The notes under the pieces are model-generated. The model did no database searches and was not told the DNA's origin. It saw nothing but the letters and a program-made list of their open reading frames with translations. From a virus, in IMG/VR virus record IMGVR_UViG_3300047322_001237, positions 214,989 through 278,988 of that record: DNA of 64,000 nucleotides. One strand, written 5' to 3'. The position numbers were made by a program, and so were the translations under genes. Numbering within the stretch: the stretch's first letter is position 1; the number at the start of each line of letters is the position of its first letter. Positions 33,525-40,354 of the stretch are shown piece by piece.

Positions 33525-35492
33525 TTACTGGTTGGACCAGCGGCTGAAGCCAGCGCGGGCGCCGTACTGCTGTTGTTGCGGGTGCGCGAAGCCGCGGTTG
33601 AACACCGAGCCGTTCATCGAGCCCGTATCCAGACCAGCCGACACTGCGTACGGGTTCACCGCGCGCTCGTACTGGTTCAGATCCGTCATCGGGGCGATGG
33701 TGCGCACCGACAGACCCGTGTCCTTGCATGCGTTCAGCAGCGCGACGATGAACGCCGGCTCGAAAGTCACGCGGCGTGCGAAGCCGGTGAACTCGACGTT
33801 GTTCTTGCCGAGGATGCCTTCGATGATGTGCTTGCGCTTCGCCAGACGAACTTGCAGGTCCAGGTTCGTGCGTGCGAACGTATCCGACCATTCGCGTGCA
33901 ACTTCCGGATCGCGATCGCCGACCATGTTGAGCACGGCCAGGTAGTCGATCTCGCGGAGGTCGCGCTTCACGCCGTGACGGTCGACGTACCAACCCAGGT
34001 GGATGCGGTTGAATTCGTCGGACGCCACGCGGCCGCCGGCCTGGAAGTAACGGCTGAAGTTGCCGTGCGTGAGCACGTTCGCCGCGCGGATGATGATTTC
34101 ATTCGCTTTCTGCCAGTTGTTGCCGCTCAGCTCAGCAGCTGCTGCGAAGATGCCGTTGAACCAGGTCTGCGGACCGCACTCGGGCACGTCCAGCGAGAGG
34201 ATGAGCTTCGGCGTGATGACCGAGCCAACCAGACGCAGGAGGTGGTCGCTCGTCTGACCTTGACCGCGCTGGAACGCATCCGACTTCGTGTCGACGCGCG
34301 AGCCGAAGCCGTTCGGGTTCTTCTCGAAGTTCGCTTCGATGCCGATGGCGCCGATGTCCTTCCAGTCGATTTCCGCGCTGTTGCTCATCGGTGCCGGACG
34401 GAATGCCTCGACCCATGCGTGGTTGTCGGCCAGCGTGAACGCCGTCACGAGCGCCAGCAGCTGCGCCGGAATCGTGAGCAGCTTGACCGACTCGAGATCG
34501 GTCATCACGAAACGCGGACGGTAGCGCTTGAACTCGTCCGGCGACGACGGCTGAGCCGTCTGCTGGACCCACGGGTCGAAGCGTTGCGTCTGCTGTTCGG
34601 TCGGCGCCCACACGAGGTCCATGTAGCCGCTGATGCGCGAGATCTGCGACACACGCTGGGTCACGCCTTGCTGGCCCGGGATTTCCTGCCCGCCTGCGCG
34701 GAAGTCGATGACGATGTCCGAACGGATCGGTGCGCCGACCATGTCACGCGACTGGCCGTTGCCGAACGTCGGCTGAACGGTCAGCGAGTTCTCTTGCTCG
34801 ACGGTGCCCAGGTCCAGGTCCTGGAAGCCGCCCGGCTGACGCACTTCGAGTTCGGTCTGGCACGCCGTTGCAGCGTTCGCTGCCAGCTCGTGAACCAGCG
34901 TCACGTCGTCGACGTTGAAGTCACGCGGCACCACGCATGCGTCCACCGGCCAAATCGGCATGCCCGGGAACGTGCGCGACACGGCGGCGAGCACTTCGTC
35001 CGACAGCGTCTTGTTGTTGACGTCGCCGGTCACGCGCAGGATTTCCGTGTTCGTGTTGTTGATCATCTGGTACGCGACCTGCAGCGGCTCGCTCGAGCCT
35101 TCCAGAATCAGGGTGTGACATGCCACGCCCGTTTCCTTGTTCATCAGGTCACGCATCGCGACGACGATCACCGACTTCACGAGCGACTGCGTGTTGTTGT
35201 AGTCGATCGGGATGAGCGTGACTTCGTAGCTCTTGTCGACGCCGGCGAACACTTCGGTCAGTGCCTTCTCGAGTTTCGTGATGACTTCGCTCTGCGGATT
35301 GCGACCCATGGCGGCACGCGAGAGGCTGCCCAGGTCGGACAGGCGGGTGCGTTGCGTCGGGCGCTGCGCTGCGCTCGGGGCGGCTTGCTGCTGGGCTTGC
35401 GCCGACTGCTCCATCTGACGGCTGAATGCAGCGCCCATCGAGGTTTCTGCTGCTGCGCCTTGCTTGCTGCCGTTGGTGTTGTTCACTGCCAT
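33525..35492 (-). CDS. chmA: Chimallin (phage nucleus shell protein) candidate, 655 aa
   Basis: The ATG at 35492 is preceded by AAAGGAAACTACC. Residues 1-~65 are a disordered, Q/A-rich N-terminal segment. Residues ~65-610 are a long mixed alpha/beta body (RDLREIDYLAVLNMVGDRDP near 520). The tail from ~615 is flexible and G/Q/R-rich. Length and ordered-body-with-flexible-ends match ChmA (201phi2-1 gp105, ~630 aa), whose terminal segments link the lattice. It directly precedes the beta' N-terminal gene, as phiKZ gp54 precedes gp55. It has its own early-type promoter and a strong terminator. Not confirmed by alignment. Confidence 0.65.
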   Translation of the reverse strand: MAVNNTNGSKQGAAAETSMGAAFSRQMEQSAQAQQQAAPSAAQRPTQRTRLSDLGSLSRAAMGRNPQSEVITKLEKALTEVFAGVDKSYEVTLIPIDYNNTQSLVKSVIVVAMRDLMNKETGVACHTLILEGSSEPLQVAYQMINNTNTEILRVTGDVNNKTLSDEVLAAVSRTFPGMPIWPVDACVVPRDFNVDDVTLVHELAANAATACQTELEVRQPGGFQDLDLGTVEQENSLTVQPTFGNGQSRDMVGAPIRSDIVIDFRAGGQEIPGQQGVTQRVSQISRISGYMDLVWAPTEQQTQRFDPWVQQTAQPSSPDEFKRYRPRFVMTDLESVKLLTIPAQLLALVTAFTLADNHAWVEAFRPAPMSNSAEIDWKDIGAIGIEANFEKNPNGFGSRVDTKSDAFQRGQGQTSDHLLRLVGSVITPKLILSLDVPECGPQTWFNGIFAAAAELSGNNWQKANEIIIRAANVLTHGNFSRYFQAGGRVASDEFNRIHLGWYVDRHGVKRDLREIDYLAVLNMVGDRDPEVAREWSDTFARTNLDLQVRLAKRKHIIEGILGKNNVEFTGFARRVTFEPAFIVALLNACKDTGLSVRTIAPMTDLNQYERAVNPYAVSAGLDTGSMNGSVFNRGFAHPQQQQYGARAGFSRWSNQ

Positions 35493-35567
35493 GGTAGTTT
35501 CCTTTTCTTTTCTAAATCAGGTTAATGATCGCGCGAACACTAATCTTTTCTGTCTAGTGTCAGGGTG

Positions 35568-35575
35568 GTGATATG
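35568..35575 (-). promoter_or_regulatory. CATATCAC early-promoter-like element
   Basis: Minus-strand AATAGTTTCAGGCACATATC followed by ACCACCCTGACA, 76 bases before the chimallin-candidate start. The upstream AGTTTCAGGC matches the copies at 14406 and 33194. Confidence 0.72.
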
Positions 35576-36394
35576 TGCCTGAAACTATTTAGAATCAGCG
35601 TCGCCGAAGTCTTCTTGCGGACGTGTCTAAGCACTCCTCAACGAGGAGAAAAACTGTCAACGGGGATTACGGGGTTGCCGGAACGGCGGATGTCTCTCGA
35701 CAGGCCGTCGGGTCAGATTGGTTAGATCTTCTCCTACAACATATACCGAATGCCGTAAATTTTTACTGCTGTTGGGTCTTCAGTCTCGATTAACGTAGCG
35801 CGTGTGCGTGGTCGGTATGTTCGCGGTAAGTCGGTTGGTATTTTTGCAGTTGGGCAGTGCGCAGGGGGCGTTCGAATTTCTTTAGATGTGCAGCGAAAGC
35901 AGGGTCGACAGTTCAGCAGATAAGTAGTTGTAACATGGCGGTCAAAGTTACCTACGGGTTAACGCGTAGTGCACCGTGAACGAGCACGCACTTTACTCCT
36001 TATCTGAGACAAACTGTGTCACGAAATCAAAATATTTTATTGCTATCTTTGGCTCTAAAGAATCATAATGAAAGGTAGCTTTCGAATGTGACCCTTAGCC
36101 CGGCTGAGCATTCGTAAAACAAGGGGATCATCTGCTCGCGAAGCTTTCAGCCCATGTTTCAAGGGGGTTGCGTTGTTGCGCTGCTTGCACACTCTTAAAC
36201 GATCGTTGACAAAACTGCGATTTGTCCTACTTTTGAGTAGGTGTAATGCACGACTAAGAATCGGCGGTGCACGGATATAGTGCAGTGATTATTACGATTT
36301 CCCTACGTGCGCGCGATCGGAATCGCCGCGAAAAACTTGAGCGCCAAATGGTCGCTGTCAACAAGAAAAGTTACACGTAGCGGTAAAAGGTACC
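35576..36394. other. Gene-free region of about 820 bp
   Basis: No frame with coding character was found on either strand. Composition is more AT-rich than the genes around it, with AAAATATTTTATTGCTA near 36035. A TTGACA (36206-36211), 16 bases, then TACTTT gives a possible host-type plus-strand promoter; below it lie repeated TGCAC/GTGCA words. It could hold an origin, a non-coding RNA or regulatory sites. Confidence 0.5.
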
Positions 36395-36682
36395 TTATCG
36401 GACACAGCAATTGATCGTGACGAACGTCCCGCTTTGAGCTATCTTGACGCCGCCTCGGGCTATCGCCTCAGCCCATTCCCGGTCTGTCATATTTGCGAAT
36501 AGCCCATATCGAATGTTCCGAATCAGTTCACCGTAAAACACCGGATGGGAGTATCGGTCGGATTGTTTTGGCCTGTCCGCATAATCGGCGCGATTATCCG
36601 AGATTCTGCTTATCGGCCTGCGCCGACTAACCGAATCGTTAATCCCGACTCGCCTCTCCCGTATCAAATTTCGTTTCGCCAC
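36395..36682 (-). CDS. Hypothetical protein, 95 aa
   Basis: A GTG at 36682 is taken as start: it overlaps the TAG of the upstream gene (ATAGTG) and GGTGGGAG lies 8 bases before it. The protein (VAKRNLIRERRVGINDSVSR...) is basic, with a C-terminal half reading NIRYGLFANMTDREWAEAIAR. It is last in a five-gene overlapping cluster. Unrecognised. Confidence 0.5.
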   Translation of the reverse strand: MAKRNLIRERRVGINDSVSRRRPISRISDNRADYADRPKQSDRYSHPVFYGELIRNIRYGLFANMTDREWAEAIARGGVKIAQSGTFVTINCCVR

Positions 36683-37059
36683 TATCGATGCTCCCACCAT
36701 TTTCGACCGCGGGCATTCTGGGACGCCTTCGCAGCTTCCCGTTTTTTGCGTGCGATTTTGTTCCTCTTTTTCGGATCTTGTTCGTCTAGGACTTCTGCGG
36801 GAACGGGCACGTTGTAGGTGTGATTCCAGAGGGCCACCTGGTCGAACGTAATGCGTCCCGTCATCTGCATACCTGCGGGGTTCATGCTGAACGCCGCCAC
36901 GCCAGTTCCGGTAGCCAATGCAGGAGGCAGATGATCATGCATGCGCTGACGCATTTCAGCCATGCTCATTTCTATCGGCACCCAGATGGGTGGCTGCTCT
37001 ATAGCGCGCAAAGTCTTCCAGACAAAGTCGTCCTTGTGCGGTGCGAGGATCACGATCAT
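36682..37059 (-). CDS. Hypothetical protein, 125 aa, C-terminal GRKWWEHR
   Basis: The ATG at 37059 overlaps the TGA of the upstream gene; a GTG at 37077 is the alternative. It begins MIVILAPHKDDFVWKTLRAI and has a beta-rich middle (GVAAFSMNPAGMQMTGRITF) and a basic tail (KKRNKIARKKREAAKASQNA) ending GRKWWEHR. The codons for WWE supply the Shine-Dalgarno for the next gene. Function unknown. Confidence 0.55.
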   Translation of the reverse strand: MIVILAPHKDDFVWKTLRAIEQPPIWVPIEMSMAEMRQRMHDHLPPALATGTGVAAFSMNPAGMQMTGRITFDQVALWNHTYNVPVPAEVLDEQDPKKRNKIARKKREAAKASQNARGRKWWEHR

Positions 37060-37286
37060 TTTCGTCGGTTCCACCACTGACCTCTCTTGTTCGATGTATC
37101 CCGTTGGCCGCGTCGCTCGGCGCGGTTGCTAAAGTTCGGTGGAGGAAGCAGCTGGCCGAAGCCGTCCCGGCCGTTCATGTCAATAAAGGTCTCATCCAAC
37201 CCGTATAACGTCGTCGCGCTGTTGTTCGCTGCGGCCGTGAGCAGGGTCAACGATCGTAGAGTTTGTAGATTCCGGTTGCGTCGCAT
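37056..37286 (-). CDS. Hypothetical protein, 76 aa, C-terminal GQWWNRRK
   Basis: From ATG 37286, overlapping the end of the upstream gene by 95 bases. It has a polar N-terminal half and a basic tail NRAERRGQRDTSNKRGQWWNRRK-like in composition (Arg-rich with two tryptophans). The large overlap makes it less certain than its neighbours, but the terminal TGGTGG and the ATGA junction follow the cluster's pattern. Confidence 0.45.
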   Translation of the reverse strand: MRRNRNLQTLRSLTLLTAAANNSATTLYGLDETFIDMNGRDGFGQLLPPPNFSNRAERRGQRDTSNKRGQWWNRRK

Positions 37287-37668
37287 ACTCGTCTCGTATT
37301 CCGCTGAAGTGTTCGTTGAAGAAGGGCACTGTGAAATGCGCTACCGTGAGGCGGTCGATGAACCACTCGCGCTCCGGTTCCTCTTCCTTCGCTGCTTTCT
37401 TCGCGAATAGGGAGAACGTCTCCGCCTCCACGTCGATTTCCAGATCGATGTAGTAGCGGCGACGGGCCCACCAATAGAAGCCGATCTTTCCGGTATTACT
37501 GATCATCGGACCTGGCAGCGGGAACCCTTCTGGAATTGTTCGCAGGAACTCGCAAGCAAGCAAGACAGCACGTGTAGAAGGCGGCTTGCTATCCACCGTT
37601 CCGGCCCAACCCGGTTTCAAGAAGTTGTAGCTCAGCACTTCGCGCATGAGCTCATCGAGCGTCTTCAT
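37192..37668 (-). CDS. Hypothetical protein, 158 aa
   Basis: The ATG at 37668 overlaps the TGA of the upstream gene (ATGA). MKTLDELMREVLSYNFLKPG, then STRAVLLACEFLRTIPEGFPLPGP and GKIGFYWWARRRYYIDLEID resemble a widespread small family with a GW(D)G...P.PS..A...FL..LP...G.I...W...L.LEI pattern and no known function. Recognised from pattern only. C-terminus disordered. Confidence 0.6.
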   Translation of the reverse strand: MKTLDELMREVLSYNFLKPGWAGTVDSKPPSTRAVLLACEFLRTIPEGFPLPGPMISNTGKIGFYWWARRRYYIDLEIDVEAETFSLFAKKAAKEEEPEREWFIDRLTVAHFTVPFFNEHFSGIRDEYATQPESTNSTIVDPAHGRSEQQRDDVIRVG

Positions 37669-37955
37669 CGCCTGCGATCCCATTTCGATTGTTCCCACCA
37701 ACGGCGACCGGCGGCATTGTGTGTCTTCTTGTTTCCGAGGGCGCGGGCGCGGGCGCGGAGTTCATCCGGCGTCTCCGGTTCTGCACATTCGAGGAGATCG
37801 AGGTAGCTGTCGCGACTCATAGGGGCGAGATCGCCAAAGGTCATCTGCTGGATGACCTCGGCGCCTGACAGACGAACGGTCACCTTCTGACCGCGGCGCA
37901 GCTCGGGCTGCATCGCTCGGGGTGGATAGATCTTGTTCACGGATTGCGTTCTCAA
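37665..37955 (-). CDS. Hypothetical protein, ~96 aa, C-terminal GRRWWEQSKWDRRR
   Basis: The start is uncertain: TTG 37955 (GAAGG upstream), GTG six codons in, or the ATG at codon 15. A beta-rich middle (QKVTVRLSGAEVIQQMTFGD) is followed by an acidic helix and a basic tail with the double tryptophan. It diverges from the 37994 plus-strand gene and heads the five-gene minus cluster. Confidence 0.5.
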   Translation of the reverse strand: MRTQSVNKIYPPRAMQPELRRGQKVTVRLSGAEVIQQMTFGDLAPMSRDSYLDLLECAEPETPDELRARARALGNKKTHNAAGRRWWEQSKWDRRR

Positions 37956-37993
37956 TTTTATGAACCTTCAAATTTCCAACTGGATGCGGCGCT

Positions 37994-39121
37994 ATGCACA
38001 CGCTTTTCAATCTGGTGCCTCGGGCGCTCCAAGGCATCCAAGTTCCGCCCTTATGGCCGTATGTTCGGGAAGGCCTCACGCGCAACATCGCGCAGGTGAT
38101 CGGCTACTACCGGAACGCGCCGATGGCCGTGAAGGGCAATCACATCCTGGTGAAGCTCATCCAAACGGTGAACGTGCCGCTGTCGCACAATCTCGAGCGC
38201 TACTACGCGAACGTCGATGCCGTTTCATTAAATCGGGCGACGGCGTTAAAAATGACTTCGTCCATCAATCCGGGACGACTGTTCGACGGTGACTTCTACG
38301 GACCTGGGCACGACGAGATCGTGATCGCGCACACCGAGCCGTTCGACTTCGATCGAGCCGACCGGGACTGGAAGAATGTGACGCCGGTGCGTGTGCTTCG
38401 GCACCCGAGAAGCGATCTCTATCTGAACTTGCCGAACGGCCATATGACTGGCACCGAGACGGGGATCGTCGTCATTGCGATCAACATCCCGATGCTCATG
38501 GTTCAGTACCGGGCGTTCCGGCGCGAGCAGGACCAGATCACGGGCGGACTGGACAGCGAGAAGTCCACGATGATGTTCGTGCACATGTACCTTCTGCCGA
38601 ACATGCTCTTCAGTCACATCGACCAAGCCCTGTTTAATCGGGTTCGCAAGCTGCGTTCAGGCGAAGAGATCGGACAATCGATCAAACGCCATCCCTTTGC
38701 GCTCATCGACTACACAGCCAAGGTGGACAGCTGCTACGACATCGTTCTCGATAACCTGACGAAGACAGGCAAGAACTTCGTGGGTGTGCTCCAGAGCGTG
38801 CCGGCTGTCGTGAAGGAGAACATGGAGCTGGCGATGCACGTCCCGGAAATGGCACCGACTCGACAAGTGATGTGGGGTCTCGCGATCTCGCGACTTCCCG
38901 CACTGGACTTCGTGCTGACGATGGCGAAGGACACGCCAGAGACTCGCAATCAGGCGGACCTCAACCTGGTCAACCGGACGTTCCTCGGATGGTCTCAAGA
39001 ACGGCTGTTTGAGGGCGTCATGGATCCGCTGGTCCAGCAAGACGTCATAGAGGAGCTAAATGGAATCCTCGCGAAGGCGAACCCTTCGAGGACTCCATCC
39101 AGCTCAGCGGCGTCGATGTGA
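37994..39121 (+). CDS. Conserved phage protein, possible virion component, 375 aa
   Basis: ATG 37994 (MHTLFNLVPRALQGIQVPPL). A folded, soluble protein; TGIVVIAINIPMLMVQYRAF and STMMFVHMYLLPNMLFSHI are buried-strand/helix-like segments and the last ~20 residues are Ser/Ala-rich. ATTTTATGAACC upstream (37956-37967) resembles a TATG late-type promoter. It is isolated on the plus strand and converges with minus genes ending at 39104. No enzyme motif; structural role inferred. Confidence 0.6.
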   Translation: MHTLFNLVPRALQGIQVPPLWPYVREGLTRNIAQVIGYYRNAPMAVKGNHILVKLIQTVNVPLSHNLERYYANVDAVSLNRATALKMTSSINPGRLFDGDFYGPGHDEIVIAHTEPFDFDRADRDWKNVTPVRVLRHPRSDLYLNLPNGHMTGTETGIVVIAINIPMLMVQYRAFRREQDQITGGLDSEKSTMMFVHMYLLPNMLFSHIDQALFNRVRKLRSGEEIGQSIKRHPFALIDYTAKVDSCYDIVLDNLTKTGKNFVGVLQSVPAVVKENMELAMHVPEMAPTRQVMWGLAISRLPALDFVLTMAKDTPETRNQADLNLVNRTFLGWSQERLFEGVMDPLVQQDVIEELNGILAKANPSRTPSSSAASM

Positions 39122-39301
39122 CGAACGCTTCTTTGAGTTGCGGCAGAACAAGTGCAGCACACAGGTGACACACCACGCGATCTGTCCGACGGTCATGCCA
39201 TCGTCTGCGCTGAAGCCGAGTCGACGACCCAGCTCCATGCCGGCGACGCTGGCCACGACGAAAGAGCCGAAGAAGATGAGTGTTGCCTTATCCTCCCGCA
39301 T
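39104..39301 (-). CDS. Small membrane protein, 65 aa
   Basis: ATG 39301 gives MREDKATLIFFGSFVVASVA, a first transmembrane helix, then a polar loop and a second hydrophobic stretch (QIAWCVTCVLHLFC) and a basic tail. Its start lies inside the end of the CxxC gene (39288) and its end overlaps the convergent 37994 gene by 18 bases. Two-pass topology inferred. Confidence 0.5.
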   Translation of the reverse strand: MREDKATLIFFGSFVVASVAGMELGRRLGFSADDGMTVGQIAWCVTCVLHLFCRNSKKRSSHRRR

Positions 39302-39719
39302 GCTCGCTCTCTGGCGTGCAGGTCGCGCAATCCGGGTCTGCGGCGTATCCGCAGGAGCCGCATTCCTCCGGCTGCTGTGATTTCCACAGATTGTTCAGGA
39401 AGTTCCGGTCGGCTTGCCGTTTGGCGATAGCTTCCGCCAGCGAGGGTGCATCGACCAGTTGCTTGTAGAGCTCGCGGCCTGCATATGTGGCCACGTTCCC
39501 TGCTTCCTTCTGATTGACGATCACCCTTGCAGCGAAACCGCGCGACACCAGTTCATCGCGAGCCGCCTTGCTCGGAATGTCACCGTCGTCGACGGGGCCC
39601 CGTTCGATCAATGCGATGATGGTTTCGGCCCAACCACCACGAAGGACATCCGTTTCGAAAGGGCGATCTTCCCAAGGGGCGCGCTCGCGCATCGAGTACG
39701 CAGTCTTGATCTTGCTCAT
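39288..39719 (-). CDS. Hypothetical protein with C-terminal zinc-ribbon cysteines, 143 aa
   Basis: The ATG at 39719 (AGAAGGAAGCATC upstream) overlaps the stop of the previous gene. The N-terminal part is charged and helical. The C-terminal ~25 residues hold CGSCGYAADPDCATC, four cysteines in two CxxC-like pairs able to bind zinc. Function unknown. Confidence 0.6.
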   Translation of the reverse strand: MSKIKTAYSMRERAPWEDRPFETDVLRGGWAETIIALIERGPVDDGDIPSKAARDELVSRGFAARVIVNQKEAGNVATYAGRELYKQLVDAPSLAEAIAKRQADRNFLNNLWKSQQPEECGSCGYAADPDCATCTPESEHAGG

Positions 39720-39904
39720 GATGCTTCCTTCTTGATCTTGTCCATACGGGTCTGCAACTCTTCCCGCGGCACGTAGACGAGGAGTTGTTGCCATGCTTCA
39801 GTCCGCACGGCTTTCGTTTCGAGCGGGTGGTTACCCATGAACTCCACGAGATGACTCATATCGGTTTCGATTGCATGGGTCATGATCGGGCTTGGTCGCT
39901 TCAT
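39716..39904 (-). CDS. Hypothetical protein, 62 aa
   Basis: Starts at ATG 39904 or an internal ATG seven codons later; ends ELQTRMDKIKKEAS. Short, charged and helical, in an ATGA overlap with the 39288 gene. Support is gene packing and composition. Confidence 0.5.
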   Translation of the reverse strand: MKRPSPIMTHAIETDMSHLVEFMGNHPLETKAVRTEAWQQLLVYVPREELQTRMDKIKKEAS

Positions 39905-39961
39905 TGCTTGCTTACTCCTAGAGCCTGTCCTACGGGGCGGGCTTTATGACGTGTCGTTGGT

Positions 39962-40096
39962 CTACCTGCGCCTACGCGCTAAGCGCATCTGTTCCTTCTG
40001 CTGACATCGCACACAAACAGGTTGCGTCTTCGGCGTGATCTTGGGGCAGCGGAGGCATTTCATCTGCCAGTCACTGAAGAATCCGAAGAAGCTCAT
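39962..40096 (-). CDS. Zinc-ribbon microprotein, 44 aa
   Basis: The ATG at 40094-40096 overlaps the TGA of the upstream gene. The frame ends TAG at 39962. After MSFFGFFSDWQMK it has CLRC and CVRC pairs separated by 12 residues, a plausible zinc ribbon, then an Arg-rich tail (RLARRRR). The size, the Cys pairs and the ATGA overlap support a real gene. Probably binds nucleic acid or a protein partner (inference). Confidence 0.6.
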   Translation of the reverse strand: MSFFGFFSDWQMKCLRCPKITPKTQPVCVRCQQKEQMRLARRRR

Positions 40097-40287
40097 GGCT
40101 GCTCCTGGTCGACGCCGGTTGCGGCAGCAGTCGCACGGGACAGCAGCTCGCGCAAATCCGAATTGTCGATTCGGGAATCCGACTCATTTTCCGAGCCGGG
40201 TTTCGATACACGACTCCAGTCCCAGCGCGATGCAAACAAGGCCAGCAGCGCAATCCAAATCAATACGGCCCAAAGCCATGTAGGCAT
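40093..40287 (-). CDS. Small membrane protein, 64 aa
   Basis: ATG 40287 behind GAGGTGAGAC. MPTWLWAVLIWIALLALFAS forms one transmembrane helix, followed by a polar Ser/Asp-rich cytosolic tail. First gene of the small-gene run 40.3-39.1 kb, 68 bases below the DNA polymerase stop. Unrecognised. Confidence 0.6.
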   Translation of the reverse strand: MPTWLWAVLIWIALLALFASRWDWSRVSKPGSENESDSRIDNSDLRELLSRATAAATGVDQEQP

Positions 40288-40302
40288 GTCTCACCTCTGA
40301 CC

Positions 40303-40330
40303 AAAAAAAGAAAGCCCACACGAGGCGGGC
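40303..40330 (-). terminator. Intrinsic terminator after DNA polymerase
   Basis: Minus-strand GCCCGCCTCGTGTGGGC hairpin (40314-40330) followed by TTTCTTTTTTT, 25 bases after the polymerase stop at 40355. Confidence 0.82.
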
Positions 40331-40354
40331 AGTGTTGTCGATCGAGACGCTCCT

